Source of the DNA: Betaproteobacteria bacterium UBA931
GTDB taxonomy: Bacteria > Pseudomonadota > Gammaproteobacteria > Burkholderiales > Casimicrobiaceae
Length of the DNA stretch: 16,446 bases
Assembly (NCBI GenBank): GCA_002293615.1
Contig: DBDN01000020.1
Span: forward strand, 5,838 to 22,283
Direction: 5' to 3'
The translations under genes and the position numbers were made by a program. The notes beneath the pieces are model-generated. The model made no database searches. It was given only the letters and a program-made list of their open reading frames with translations, and was not told the DNA's origin. Below are positions 1 to 6,783 of this stretch, in pieces (position 1 is the stretch's first letter; every line of letters starts with the position of its first letter).

Positions 1-1880
1 TCCAACTGGTAAAAGCAACACCTGTTCGTAAAGACGGCGATTGGTTGACTCTTCACTCAGAGGATCGACACTATATAGTGTTGTCTTACCGTGTAAAAGG
101 CAGCGCTTTTTCAGTGCATTTACAGCAGCAAATCGTGGGTAAAATCGAGGATGTAATCACTCAACTGAAGCGTGATTACCCAAGCATTTTTGTGCTTCGC
201 TCTGGCGTGATTTTTCACGTGGCGGCAGCAGCGGCAGCGGCGCAGAAAGAAATTACGCTGATCGGGCTTGGTTCTCTGCTGGCTTCCTTTTTGCTGCTTT
301 GGCTATTTTTTCGCAACGTTCGTGTCATGCTGCTTATTACGAGCTCTTTGGCGGCAGGCGCACTGGTCGCATTACCTTTGACCTGGTTAGTTTTCGAACG
401 CTTGCATCTATTAACACTGGTTTTTTCTACAAGTTTGATTGGTGTTGCTGTTGATTACGGTATTTTGAGTGCCTCCATGTGCTTCGCCCGTCAAGAAGGA
501 AACCAGACTACATCGGTATGGCGGCAATATCGGAAATTGCTGCCCGTCTTAATGTTGGTACTGATTGCTCCTATCACTGCTTATTCGGCGTTGTTTTTTT
601 TACCCTTTCATGGATTAAAACAAATAGCCGTTTTTTCTATTGCCGGCATTACTAGCGCATGGCTAACGGTCATTTTTCTTTATCCGTATATACTCCCGTC
701 GCACATCAAGCAACATCCGATGATCATTTATTTGATGAAACATGTCTTTCGATGGCCAACATGGAAGGCGACAAAAAAACAAATATGGGGCGCTGTGCTC
801 TTTTTGATCTTTATTGTCAGCGGTATTTTGCAAATTCGGGTGGACGATGATGTGCGTACCTTGATCAAAGTAGATACCTTATTAAGCAAAGAACAAATTT
901 CTGTTTCTCGCCTAATGCAATTACCGAGTCCTGCGCAAATGTTTGTGATTACCGGAGATACGCCGGAAAGCGTCTTGCAAAAAGAAGAGCAATTAAACAC
1001 AGTACTCAATACATTTGTCGCTCAAGGAAGCTTGAGCGGTTATGATGGTATTAGCCTCTGGCTGCCTTCCCTGCATCGGCAGCAGCAGTCGCAAACTGCG
1101 TATACCCAACTCTACCCGACCATGGTACGTCTTCAACATGAAATGAGTTTGCCCGACACTTGGCTTATGGCGCAACAGCACCTTGCTGAACCGTTAACCA
1201 TGCAGAAATGGCTGGGAAGCTCCGTATTTGCACCATTACATTATTTTTGGCTATCAGAAGAAACGGGGATGGCGGAAATACCGCGATATGCATCAATGGT
1301 TTTACTAAAAGGACTTTTCGACAGAGAAACCGCGCATGAGTTATCAAAACTAAACAGCAACAACATCATGTGGTTCGATAAAACCCAATCTGTTTCCGAT
1401 CTGATGGAATATTATCGTGGCCTGTTAGGTGTCATCATTATACTGGCTTATATTGTGGTTCCCGTCGCTCTTTTTCCTGTTTATCGCCAACGTGTTTGGC
1501 GTGTCGTTTTACCGTCGCTACTGGCATCGCTGGCGACACTTGCTGTTATGGGGCATATGGGTATTTCATTGCAACTGATATCCGCACTAGGACTATTACT
1601 GACTTTTGGCATGGGTATTGATTATGGATTGTTTCTGGTGTCGCGAAATGATGATCAGCGCGCGTTTATTGCAACGTTTGTTGCCGCTGCTTTGACAATA
1701 GTTTCGTTCGGTTTATTGGCGTTAAGCAGTATGCCGGTTTTGCATACGTTGGGAACAGTTATTGCGGTGGGCATTTTCTGGGTATGGTTGATCGCTTCTT
1801 TTTTGCGCCCATTGTCGGCAAATAATCTAAAAGAGCATAACCATTTCTGCCCATCATCGGTGCCCCAAGGAAAATCATGA
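1..1880 (+). CDS. MMPL/RND-type aryl polyene exporter, ApeM-like (5' partial)
   Basis: The reading frame is open from base 3 and has no start in the window, so the N-terminus is missing; about 625 residues are visible. I see two RND-like halves. The first has membrane segments from about base 250 to 700, then a soluble periplasmic loop, and the second has membrane segments from about base 1420 to 1830. Each half carries the GxxxDY signature in its central helix: GVAVDYG at bases 450-470 and GMGIDYG at bases 1608-1628. The Asp of this motif is the proton-relay position in RND/MMPL transporters. A run of seven alanines (bases 222-242) precedes the first helix bundle. In APE clusters this family is thought to move the aryl polyene lipid across the inner membrane. 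Its last codons overlap a downstream ATG in ATGA (1877-1880). The family is clear; the substrate is inferred from the neighbouring ape genes. Confidence 0.88.
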   Translation, partial: QLVKATPVRKDGDWLTLHSEDRHYIVLSYRVKGSAFSVHLQQQIVGKIEDVITQLKRDYPSIFVLRSGVIFHVAAAAAAAQKEITLIGLGSLLASFLLLWLFFRNVRVMLLITSSLAAGALVALPLTWLVFERLHLLTLVFSTSLIGVAVDYGILSASMCFARQEGNQTTSVWRQYRKLLPVLMLVLIAPITAYSALFFLPFHGLKQIAVFSIAGITSAWLTVIFLYPYILPSHIKQHPMIIYLMKHVFRWPTWKATKKQIWGAVLFLIFIVSGILQIRVDDDVRTLIKVDTLLSKEQISVSRLMQLPSPAQMFVITGDTPESVLQKEEQLNTVLNTFVAQGSLSGYDGISLWLPSLHRQQQSQTAYTQLYPTMVRLQHEMSLPDTWLMAQQHLAEPLTMQKWLGSSVFAPLHYFWLSEETGMAEIPRYASMVLLKGLFDRETAHELSKLNSNNIMWFDKTQSVSDLMEYYRGLLGVIIILAYIVVPVALFPVYRQRVWRVVLPSLLASLATLAVMGHMGISLQLISALGLLLTFGMGIDYGLFLVSRNDDQRAFIATFVAAALTIVSFGLLALSSMPVLHTLGTVIAVGIFWVWLIASFLRPLSANNLKEHNHFCPSSVPQGKS

Positions 1881-2029
1881 AAGAAAACGCTAATATTATT
1901 AGCTATGCGATATTACCCAGTCTTGCCGCCGCAAAAGGCATGACAACGCCGCTAACATGTGGATCAAACACCCTATTTTGTGACAAAAACGAAACAATAT
2001 TTTCCAACCCAGGTCACCGCTTTGTCACC
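1877..2029 (+). other. 51-codon open segment upstream of and in frame with the DUF3261 lipoprotein
   Basis: An ATG at 1877 overlaps the exporter stop in the same ATGA arrangement used at other junctions of this operon. The frame stays open for 51 codons and runs straight into the lipoprotein gene. The encoded stretch (starting MKENANIISYAILPSLAAAK, with two cysteines) resembles no domain I know and does not look like a signal peptide. A translation starting here would bury the lipoprotein signal more than 50 residues inside the protein. It may be a relic of a deleted gene, a translated leader that couples the two genes, or simply the untranslated spacer. Confidence 0.4.
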
Positions 2030-2581
2030 ATGACACACTTCTTATCGCTATTTATTACCGTCTTCGCACTTGCGTCCTGTGCGTCGTTTGCCCTATCGGA
2101 CAACTTGCCTCTTCTTGAAATACCTCCCTCCACTTTTGGTGCTCGCGTCATTGAGCAACGCGTTGACATTGCGTGGAAAAACGAAAAACACTCACTGGAA
2201 GCCGTCATCAATATTGATGATGAAAAGTTGAGTTTCATTTTCATGACATTTGGCGCTCGCGTGCTCAGTTTCAACTATGATGGAGAAAGCATTCATACAA
2301 CTTTTTTAGCGACAACGTCATTACCAGAAAAACGTATTGTTAATGATTTTTTATTAGTTTATTCTCATCGTTCGGATTTGCAAAACGCCCTCCCCATATC
2401 CTGCGTTGTGGACGACCAGCTGATCAATAAACACATTTTGAAACAACGTCTTATTTCCTGCGACAATCGAGCGTTGGCTTCTATCGAATACACGCACCAC
2501 GATGATCAACGAAGCACTATTCAGTTTACGCATCATACACTCCATTATCAATTGACCCTGAATCATCACAAACTCTCATGA
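2030..2581 (+). CDS. DUF3261 outer-membrane lipoprotein of the aryl polyene cluster, ApeN-like
   Basis: This 183-residue protein begins with a lipoprotein signal: MTHFLSLFITVFALASC, with LASC as lipobox and Cys17 as the predicted lipidated residue. Ala at +2 suggests sorting to the outer membrane by the Lol system. I chose the start at 2030 because it places this signal at the N-terminus; the frame is open back to 1877. The mature part is a small, probably beta-rich domain with several His residues near the C-terminus. In known APE clusters a DUF3261 lipoprotein sits exactly between the MMPL exporter and the ApeO ketosynthase, as here, and is presumed to help the polyene lipid reach the outer membrane. 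Its exact role is not known. The stop overlaps the next start (ATGA, 2578-2581). The family call rests mainly on position plus the lipoprotein signal. Confidence 0.75.
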   Translation: MTHFLSLFITVFALASCASFALSDNLPLLEIPPSTFGARVIEQRVDIAWKNEKHSLEAVINIDDEKLSFIFMTFGARVLSFNYDGESIHTTFLATTSLPEKRIVNDFLLVYSHRSDLQNALPISCVVDDQLINKHILKQRLISCDNRALASIEYTHHDDQRSTIQFTHHTLHYQLTLNHHKLS

Positions 2582-3780
2582 GGCCTTCTTCCATACCTGT
2601 ATTTATACAAACTCCTGGCGTGGTATGCGCGTTGGGCTCAGGCGTTGAAGATATCCGCGAACACCTTTTTTCCGGACAAAGTGTAGGCATGTATGCAAAC
2701 AATACGCTTTTCCCTTGTCAATCGTTAATGTCTGGTCACGTCGAAACACCGTTGCCGGAACTTCTCTCATGCCCGCTAGCGCAGCAAACACGCAATAACC
2801 GTTTGCTGTTAGCGGCTTTTCGACAAATCGAAAAAAATACAAGACAAGCCATGTCTGGCATACCACGCCACCGCATCGCAACCATTCTTGGCACAAGTAC
2901 ATCGGGCGTTGAGGAAAGTGAATCTGCCGTTCGCCATTATTTATCAAACAACGCGTTCCCGGAAAGTTTTCATTACAGTCAACAAGAACTTGGCTCCCCT
3001 TCCCGATTCTTGGCGGAATATTTAGGCGTCAGCGGGCCGACATACACTGTGGCAACTGCATGTACATCCAGCGGAAAAGCCATGATTACCGGCGCGCGAC
3101 TACTGGCTGCCGACATGTGTGATCTTGCTATTGTTGGTGGCGTGGATACATTGACACGCTTTACTGTCGGCGGCTTTTCCGCGTTGAATGCAATCAGTGC
3201 AGCACGCTGCCTCCCCTTTTCCCGCCATCGCTCCGGAACCAATATCGGCGAAGCCGCAACGATTTTCTTGCTGACTAAAAATGCAGGTAGAGAGAATGGC
3301 AAAGAGATTCGCTTGGCAGGATGGGGCGAGTCTTCAGATGCCTACCATATTTCTGCACCCGACCCTGCTGGCGCTGGCGCTAAGCGGGCTATTGAAGAAG
3401 CGCTGCACCGAGCAAACTGCTCGCCGGAAGATATAGGTTATATTAACCTCCATGGTACGGCAACAATATATAATGACGCCATGGAAAGCCGTGTCATTTC
3501 CTCCTTATTTCCCCGGGCGCTGGTCAGCTCCACCAAACCATTAACCGGCCACACACTTGCTGCCGCCGCTGCGCTGGAAGCGGCTTTTGTCTGGATAACA
3601 CTAACCGATGCGCAACAACGCTTACCCCCGCACCTCTGGGACAACAGTCCCGATCCAGACAATCCATCACTTCATTTCGCGAACATTAGTATGCGCAGCG
3701 TTTCTCCATTAGCATTCGGCCTCTCTGTTTCATTTGCTTTTGGCGGCAACAATATTGCATTGATCCTTCAGAAAACATGA
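2578..3780 (+). CDS. apeO: beta-ketoacyl-ACP synthase, ApeO-like ketosynthase
   Basis: This 400-residue condensing enzyme of the FabF/KAS-II superfamily would extend the growing aryl polyene chain by decarboxylative condensation with malonyl-ACP. The catalytic residues are all visible: Cys162 in TACTSSG, His292 in LHGTA, Lys320 in SSTKPLTGH and His325. The glycine-rich C-terminus (SFAFGGNN) is also typical. Length is normal for a FabF-type enzyme. In characterised APE systems ApeO works as a heterodimer with ApeC, a chain-length factor; that gene is not visible and would be upstream of the window. The gene is coupled by ATGA overlaps both to the lipoprotein gene before it and to the dehydratase after it. 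The ketosynthase call is certain; the ApeO assignment rests on the gene order. Confidence 0.88.
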   Translation: MRPSSIPVFIQTPGVVCALGSGVEDIREHLFSGQSVGMYANNTLFPCQSLMSGHVETPLPELLSCPLAQQTRNNRLLLAAFRQIEKNTRQAMSGIPRHRIATILGTSTSGVEESESAVRHYLSNNAFPESFHYSQQELGSPSRFLAEYLGVSGPTYTVATACTSSGKAMITGARLLAADMCDLAIVGGVDTLTRFTVGGFSALNAISAARCLPFSRHRSGTNIGEAATIFLLTKNAGRENGKEIRLAGWGESSDAYHISAPDPAGAGAKRAIEEALHRANCSPEDIGYINLHGTATIYNDAMESRVISSLFPRALVSSTKPLTGHTLAAAAALEAAFVWITLTDAQQRLPPHLWDNSPDPDNPSLHFANISMRSVSPLAFGLSVSFAFGGNNIALILQKT

Positions 3781-4259
3781 GTTCCCTCTACCGCCCCGTC
3801 GAAGATTATCTTTTACACCGCCCTCCCGCACTACTGCTTGATCGGGTAGAAGACATTGCAGACAACACAATTGTCTGTTCAGCAACACCAAGAGCAGATA
3901 GCGCCTTTTCGGACGGTACGCTTGTTCCCGGCTGGGTTGGTGTTGAGTTTATGGCACAAACAGTAGGCGTACTTGCCGGATTCCGGGCATTGACGCAAAA
4001 TTTACCCGTTCGCATCGGATTTCTTGTCGGTTGCCGAAAATATGAAAGTTTCGTCAGCGCTTTTACCGTCAATGAAACAATTTTCATCCGTGCGCAGGAA
4101 CTGTTAAACAACCCGGACGGTGTTGTGGCAATGGACTGTATTTTATATTCGGTACAAAACGTGATATTGGCGAAAGCACACTTACTGGTATATCAACCAG
4201 GAAATATCGATACCTATCTTGAAATGCTGGCAGACGACGCCTCTTCTACACCGTCTTGA
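3777..4259 (+). CDS. apeP: hotdog-fold 3-hydroxyacyl-ACP dehydratase-like subunit, ApeP-like
   Basis: This 160-residue single hotdog domain belongs to the FabA/FabZ-like group. Its start shows the VEDYLLHRPPALLLDRV pattern seen in APE dehydratases, and the central helix motif is GTLVPGWVGVEFMAQT (residues 47-62) with Glu57. In FabZ a histidine lies 14 residues before the equivalent Glu. Here that position is Ala43, inside DSAFSDG, and no histidine is nearby. In APE clusters ApeP is reported to pair with a second dehydratase, ApeI, so one active site could be shared between the two. ApeI is not in the window. The protein would remove water from the 3-hydroxyacyl-ACP intermediate made by the ketoreductase. 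It overlaps apeO by 4 bases and ends two bases before the ketoreductase ATG. Confidence 0.82.
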   Translation: MSSLYRPVEDYLLHRPPALLLDRVEDIADNTIVCSATPRADSAFSDGTLVPGWVGVEFMAQTVGVLAGFRALTQNLPVRIGFLVGCRKYESFVSAFTVNETIFIRAQELLNNPDGVVAMDCILYSVQNVILAKAHLLVYQPGNIDTYLEMLADDASSTPS

Positions 4260-4261
4260 TC

Positions 4262-5020
4262 ATGAAAGAAAAACAACACACCGTGGCTGACCCCTCTTCC
4301 CGTACTGTTCTGATTACGGGCGCCAGCCGCGGTATAGGTAAAGCCATTGCATTACGCTTGGCACAGGATGGCTTTTTACCAGTCATCCATTACCATAAAA
4401 ATGCAGATGCTGCGGAGCGTGTTGCTCAATCCGTAGAACATCTCGGCCAAACGCCCCGCTTGCTGTCGTTTAATATCGCGGATCGCGAACAAACCCGGAA
4501 AGCCCTAGAGAAAGACATCGGCACAAACGGAGTCTACTATGGCATCGTCTGCAACGCAGGCATTGTTTCCGACAATGCTTTTCCGGCAATGACCGCTCAG
4601 GAATGGGACGATGTTCTGCGTACCAACCTTGACGGCTTTTTTAACGTGCTGCACCCATTGGTAATGCTGATGGTGCGCGCGCGACGACCAGGCCGAATTG
4701 TTACAATTTCTTCGGTCTCTGGACTGGTTGGAAACCGCGGTCAGGTTAATTACAGCGCCGCCAAAGCCGGCATCATCGGCGCCACCAAAGCACTGGCGCT
4801 GGAACTTGCCAAACGTGATATTACGGTAAACTGTATAGCGCCTGGTCTTATTGATACCGATATGCTACCAAAATACATCACTGAGCAAATCATTTCGCAG
4901 ATTCCCGCAAGACGTGCAGGCACGCCGGAAGAGGTCGCAGCAGCGGTTGCTTTTTTGATGCGAGATGATGCCGCGTACATCACCCGTCAGGTCATCTCTG
5001 TCAATGGTGGCTTGCTATGA
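4262..5020 (+). CDS. apeQ: 3-oxoacyl-ACP reductase (FabG-like SDR), ApeQ-like
   Basis: A classical short-chain dehydrogenase/reductase that would reduce the 3-oxoacyl-ACP intermediate of polyene synthesis with NADPH. From the ATG at 4262 it has 252 residues. The cofactor loop TGASRGIG lies near residues 19-26, followed by the CNAG motif (97-100), Ser151 of the ISSVSG strand, and the catalytic Tyr164 and Lys168 in NYSAAKAG, then the IAPG motif. All SDR catalytic residues are present and the length is normal for FabG. A TTG at 4256 would extend it by two residues and give a 4-base overlap (TTGA) with the dehydratase stop, like the other junctions, so the start is not settled. It overlaps the next gene by ATGA at 5017-5020. 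Confidence 0.88.
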   Translation: MKEKQHTVADPSSRTVLITGASRGIGKAIALRLAQDGFLPVIHYHKNADAAERVAQSVEHLGQTPRLLSFNIADREQTRKALEKDIGTNGVYYGIVCNAGIVSDNAFPAMTAQEWDDVLRTNLDGFFNVLHPLVMLMVRARRPGRIVTISSVSGLVGNRGQVNYSAAKAGIIGATKALALELAKRDITVNCIAPGLIDTDMLPKYITEQIISQIPARRAGTPEEVAAAVAFLMRDDAAYITRQVISVNGGLL

Positions 5021-6243
5021 CGCGCCGCGTTGTCGTTACACGCATGGCTGGTATCAGCCCACTGGGCAATGACTGGCCGTCCGTCGAGAAAAAACTACGC
5101 GAAAAAACCAATGCTGTCCGCGTGATGTCGGAATGGACAGATATTTCCGGGCTCAATACACATCTGGGTGCGCCTGCCGTACCGTTCATGCTGCCCGATA
5201 CTGTTTATACACGCAAACGGACGCGCAGCATGGGGCGTGTTGCACTGATGGCATGCCGCGCCAGCGAATTAGCTCTGGCTGACGCCGGTTTACTGAATGA
5301 CCCAGTTCTGCAATCGGGTCGTGTTGGCGTCGCTTACGGCTCATCAATCGGCGAACCAGCGGCAGTAATGAATTTCACCAACATGCTGACCACCCGCTCA
5401 ATAAACGGTCTTACCGCCAACAGTTATTTACGTATGATGGCACATACTACGCCAGTCAATATTGCTGTGTTCTTTGGGTTGACTGGACGTGTGCTGACAA
5501 CGTCCAGCGCATGCACTTCTGGAAGCCAGGGAATTGGTTATGCGTATGAAGCGATTAAATACAATCATGCGGACATAATGATTGCCGGCGGTGCGGAACA
5601 ATTGTGCGCTTCGGAAGCCGCCGTCTTTGACACTTTGTTTGCTACCAGTACATACAACGATGCTCCGAAAAAAACACCGCGACCATATGATCGCGACCGT
5701 GATGGGTTGGTGGTTGGCGAAGGCGCGGGTACGCTTATTCTTGAAGAGCGTGAACACGCGCTAGCCCGCGGCGCGACGATTTATGCCGAACTTGCCGGTT
5801 TTGGTACTAACTGCGATGGCGCTCATGTGACGCAGCCGAAATCATCAACGATGGCGGCGACGCTTTACTTGGCACTTGCTGATGCCGAAATACCACCTGA
5901 TGCGATTGGTTATGTTAATGGACATGGCACGGCAACCGAACTAGGCGATATTGCGGAAAGCCATGCAACTCATAAAGTATTTGGTTCACGTATGCTAATT
6001 TCTTCGCTGAAAAGTTACATGGGGCATACATTGGGCGCGGCCGGCGCGCTCGAAGCGTGGTTGACCATTGAAATGATGCGCCGCAGCTGGTTTGCGCCAA
6101 CATTGAATCTGGAAAATATTGATTCTCGTTGCGCTAACCTTGATTACATAGTGGGTAACGGACGACTGCTATCATGTGAATATGTTATGAGTAATAATTT
6201 CGCCTTCGGCGGGATCAATACAGCGCTGATTTTTAAACGTTGA
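5017..6243 (+). CDS. apeR: beta-ketoacyl-ACP synthase, ApeR-like (FabF-type)
   Basis: The second ketosynthase of the cluster, 408 residues, FabF-like. The catalytic set is complete: Cys166 in SSACTSGSQG, His303 in NGHGTATE, Lys332 in SSLKSYMGH and His337. The C-terminal NNFAFGGIN loop is canonical. It resembles ordinary FabF more than the ApeO-type enzyme at 2578 does, notably in the FabF-like PRPYDRDRDG and VVGEGAG segments. In APE clusters ApeR is the last gene of the core and is thought to act as an independent ketosynthase, perhaps in chain initiation; the precise step is inferred. Its start overlaps the ketoreductase stop by 4 bases, and a 31-base gap follows before the next gene, which is probably cotranscribed. 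Confidence 0.88.
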   Translation: MTRRVVVTRMAGISPLGNDWPSVEKKLREKTNAVRVMSEWTDISGLNTHLGAPAVPFMLPDTVYTRKRTRSMGRVALMACRASELALADAGLLNDPVLQSGRVGVAYGSSIGEPAAVMNFTNMLTTRSINGLTANSYLRMMAHTTPVNIAVFFGLTGRVLTTSSACTSGSQGIGYAYEAIKYNHADIMIAGGAEQLCASEAAVFDTLFATSTYNDAPKKTPRPYDRDRDGLVVGEGAGTLILEEREHALARGATIYAELAGFGTNCDGAHVTQPKSSTMAATLYLALADAEIPPDAIGYVNGHGTATELGDIAESHATHKVFGSRMLISSLKSYMGHTLGAAGALEAWLTIEMMRRSWFAPTLNLENIDSRCANLDYIVGNGRLLSCEYVMSNNFAFGGINTALIFKR

Positions 6244-6274
6244 ATAATTTTTTATTTATAGAAAAGGAAATATC

Positions 6275-6718
6275 ATGGGAAAGATAATCGTAATCTTTTT
6301 TTCTTTAGTTTTTTTGTTAACGTTTAACGTTCAGGCACGGGATACTCCGCATCATTTTCCGGTAAAAAACGTTATTGAAATGGGAATTGCTCAAGGTAAG
6401 CTCAGTAATGACATTCTGTTCTTTTTTGGCGATCAGGCACCCCCTGCCATTGAAAAAACATTCAGCCAAGGCGTCGTCACGAACAAGAAAACCAACGCCT
6501 CAGGCAAAAGTGAATTAGAGGCATGTAATTGGGTAATGCTTTCCGCCCTGATTCAACTTCAAGAGCGCGCACGCAATGAAGGCGGCGATGCCATCGTAAA
6601 TATAGAAAGTTATTTCAAGAAAAAAGTATATCGCAGCAACGATCAGTTCGAATGTTATACTGGCGCAATCATGGCTGGAGTTGCGCTCAAAGGCGACATT
6701 ATCAAGCTAAAGAAATAA
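6275..6718 (+). CDS. small secreted protein of unknown function (family often mislabelled excinuclease ATPase subunit)
   Basis: A 147-residue protein with a Sec signal peptide: a hydrophobic stretch at residues 4-19 and probable cleavage after Ala21 (NVQA/RD). The mature part contains VVTNKKTNASGKSELEACNW, then ARNEGGDAIVNIESY and AGVALKGDIIKL. This pattern matches proteins from other proteobacteria that databases often label, wrongly, excinuclease ABC subunit A; there is no ATPase motif. The GGDAIVNI stretch recalls YbjQ-like small domains, but I cannot confirm a relation. The only two cysteines, Cys84 and Cys127, could form a disulphide in the periplasm. The start has a good Shine-Dalgarno (AAAAGGA, 6 bases before the ATG). 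It is the last gene before a terminator and probably part of the ape transcript. Function unknown. Confidence 0.75.
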   Translation: MGKIIVIFFSLVFLLTFNVQARDTPHHFPVKNVIEMGIAQGKLSNDILFFFGDQAPPAIEKTFSQGVVTNKKTNASGKSELEACNWVMLSALIQLQERARNEGGDAIVNIESYFKKKVYRSNDQFECYTGAIMAGVALKGDIIKLKK

Positions 6719-6738
6719 CATGCTTATTGACATGATAT

Positions 6739-6767
6739 AAGGCAGGATTCATCCTGCCTTTTCTTTT
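6739..6767 (+). terminator. Rho-independent terminator of the ape operon
   Basis: A perfect 9-bp stem (AAGGCAGGA, 6739-6747, pairing with 6752-6760) closes a TTCA loop and is followed by TTCTTTT. It starts 21 bases after the stop of the small secreted protein, so it ends the ape transcript and separates it from the exoribonuclease gene. Confidence 0.9.
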
Positions 6768-6783
6768 CATTTAAATTATCTCA

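Noticed and set aside
222..245. Alanine-codon repeat (GCG/GCA) in the exporter gene as a possible phase-variable tract
   Set aside because: The codons are mixed rather than a uniform unit, and an Ala-rich segment at this point just before the first helix bundle is plausible for the protein family.
6727..6741. TTGACA consensus -35 box, with TATAAG close downstream, as a promoter for the exoribonuclease gene
   Set aside because: The TATAAG lies only a few bases after TTGACA, and at 16-18 bases downstream there is only the terminator stem, not a -10 box.
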